Source of the DNA: Sipunculus nudus
Lineage: Eukaryota; Annelida; Sipuncula; Golfingiida; Sipunculidae
Assembly (NCBI GenBank): GCA_026874595.1
Contig: CM049308.1
Span: forward strand, 23,586,367-23,650,366
DNA length: 64,000 nucleotides
Direction: 5' to 3'
Shown: piece after piece, positions 63,523 through 64,000 of the stretch
Layout of the letters: every line of letters starts with the position of its first letter
How positions within the stretch are numbered: the first letter of the stretch is position 1
Program-made: the position numbers and the translations under genes
The notes under the pieces: model-generated
Databases searched by the model: none
What the model was told of the DNA's origin: nothing
Seen by the model: only the letters and a program-made list of their open reading frames with translations

Positions 63523-63643
63523 CGGAGGAAGTGACGCAGCCCCGTTGGTGGCACTGGCTGACCCTGGTGGTACCTCACGTGCCGGATCCGACCCTGGATA
63601 CCTGCTTCCTGCACATCGGCACAGGCAACAATCGCCAAGACAC
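63523..63643 (+). CDS. copy 2 exon 3: WWHWLTLVVP block
   Basis: It encodes (T)EEVTQPRWWHWLTLVVP, then HVPDPTLDTCFLHIGTGNN and RQD plus AC. The WWHW-LT-VVP motif and the following glycine-containing loop are typical of the N-terminal part of PqaA-family hydrolases. The two bases left over match the phase of exon 4 in copy 1. Later exons lie beyond the window. Confidence 0.85.
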
Positions 63644-63939
63644 GTAAGTTAGTCAAAGTGCACCATTCTACCGCCAGATGTCCTTTCTACCCAAAACAAA
63701 CCCTTCTGATAACCCTTCTGATAAAACATGTTGCCAATTTTTTAAAGGTCACCAAGCAAGGTCAAGATCATGGCTTTTAATATTACTTTATTTTTTTTTT
63801 CCAGTTTCAGTTCCAACTATCCCTTGACTACAGATCAGACTTTGTCTCAATGGTCAAGAGTTATTTGTTGACATCTTCAATTGGTGTAGAAGAGAGGCGC
63901 TCGTATAGTTAAGGAACATTCCCTTCTTAAATATATAAA
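63644..63939 (+). other. start of intron 3 of copy 2
   Basis: Begins GTAAGT. No further exon of the gene is seen before the window ends. Confidence 0.6.
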
Positions 63940-64000
63940 CAGTGGAACCTCTCTTTCCGGGCACCTCAATTCCAAGGGCACCTCCTATTTATAGCCCCTA
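63940..64000. mobile_element. left end of a pogo-like element, cut by the window edge
   Basis: CAGTGGAACCTCTCTTTCCGG resembles the CAGTGAAACCTC ends of the element at 12409. The repeated GGGCACCTC inside fits subterminal repeats. The other end is outside the window. Confidence 0.4.

Overview
This is AT-rich, intron-rich, transposon-laden animal nuclear DNA. Long introns with GT/AG borders, microsatellites, tRNA-derived SINEs and many short terminal-inverted-repeat (TIR) elements point to a marine invertebrate. A mollusc is my best guess, from the look of the repeats only. There is no bacterial gene organisation, rRNA gene or CRISPR array. None of the long single-frame ORFs is a real gene; the coding sequence is in short exons found by splice-site and phase matching.

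Layout. From 1 to 28.7 kb I see no recognisable gene apart from one unidentified exon-like block (624-818, minus). This part holds SINEs, microsatellites and several well-delimited DNA elements: a pogo-like element with TA duplications (12409-13331), an 89-bp foldback with a 9-bp duplication (13704-13792), and a hAT-like element with a perfect 8-bp duplication (17240-17712). From 28.7 to 58.6 kb, on the plus strand, lies a gene of the PhoPQ-activated pathogenicity-related (PqaA) family, whose eukaryotic members are often named autocrine proliferation repressor protein A-like. I place 14 of its exons. A second, tandem copy begins at 60768 with the same exon sizes and phases and runs off the right edge after exon 3.

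The first copy seems to be decaying. Exon 3 is absent, the donor of exon 2 reads AT instead of GT, and the donor of exon 8 reads TTAAGT where GTAAGT would keep the frame. The remaining exons join in frame and keep the likely Ser-Asp-His positions of an alpha/beta hydrolase.

The last intron of copy 1 (43488-58430, 14.9 kb) is a set of nested insertions. A repeat made of ~148-bp units (about 44055-58180) is interrupted by a 1.43-kb PIF/Harbinger-like element (TAA duplication) and by an 11.1-kb element with CACTGTAA termini and a 2-bp AT duplication. The 11.1-kb element holds minus-strand exons of a decayed multi-exon gene with two in-frame stops, a CpG-bearing promoter-like block with a perfect 20-bp palindrome, a 1.8-kb minisatellite with long G runs, and a further small TIR element. 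It is the least explained object in the window.
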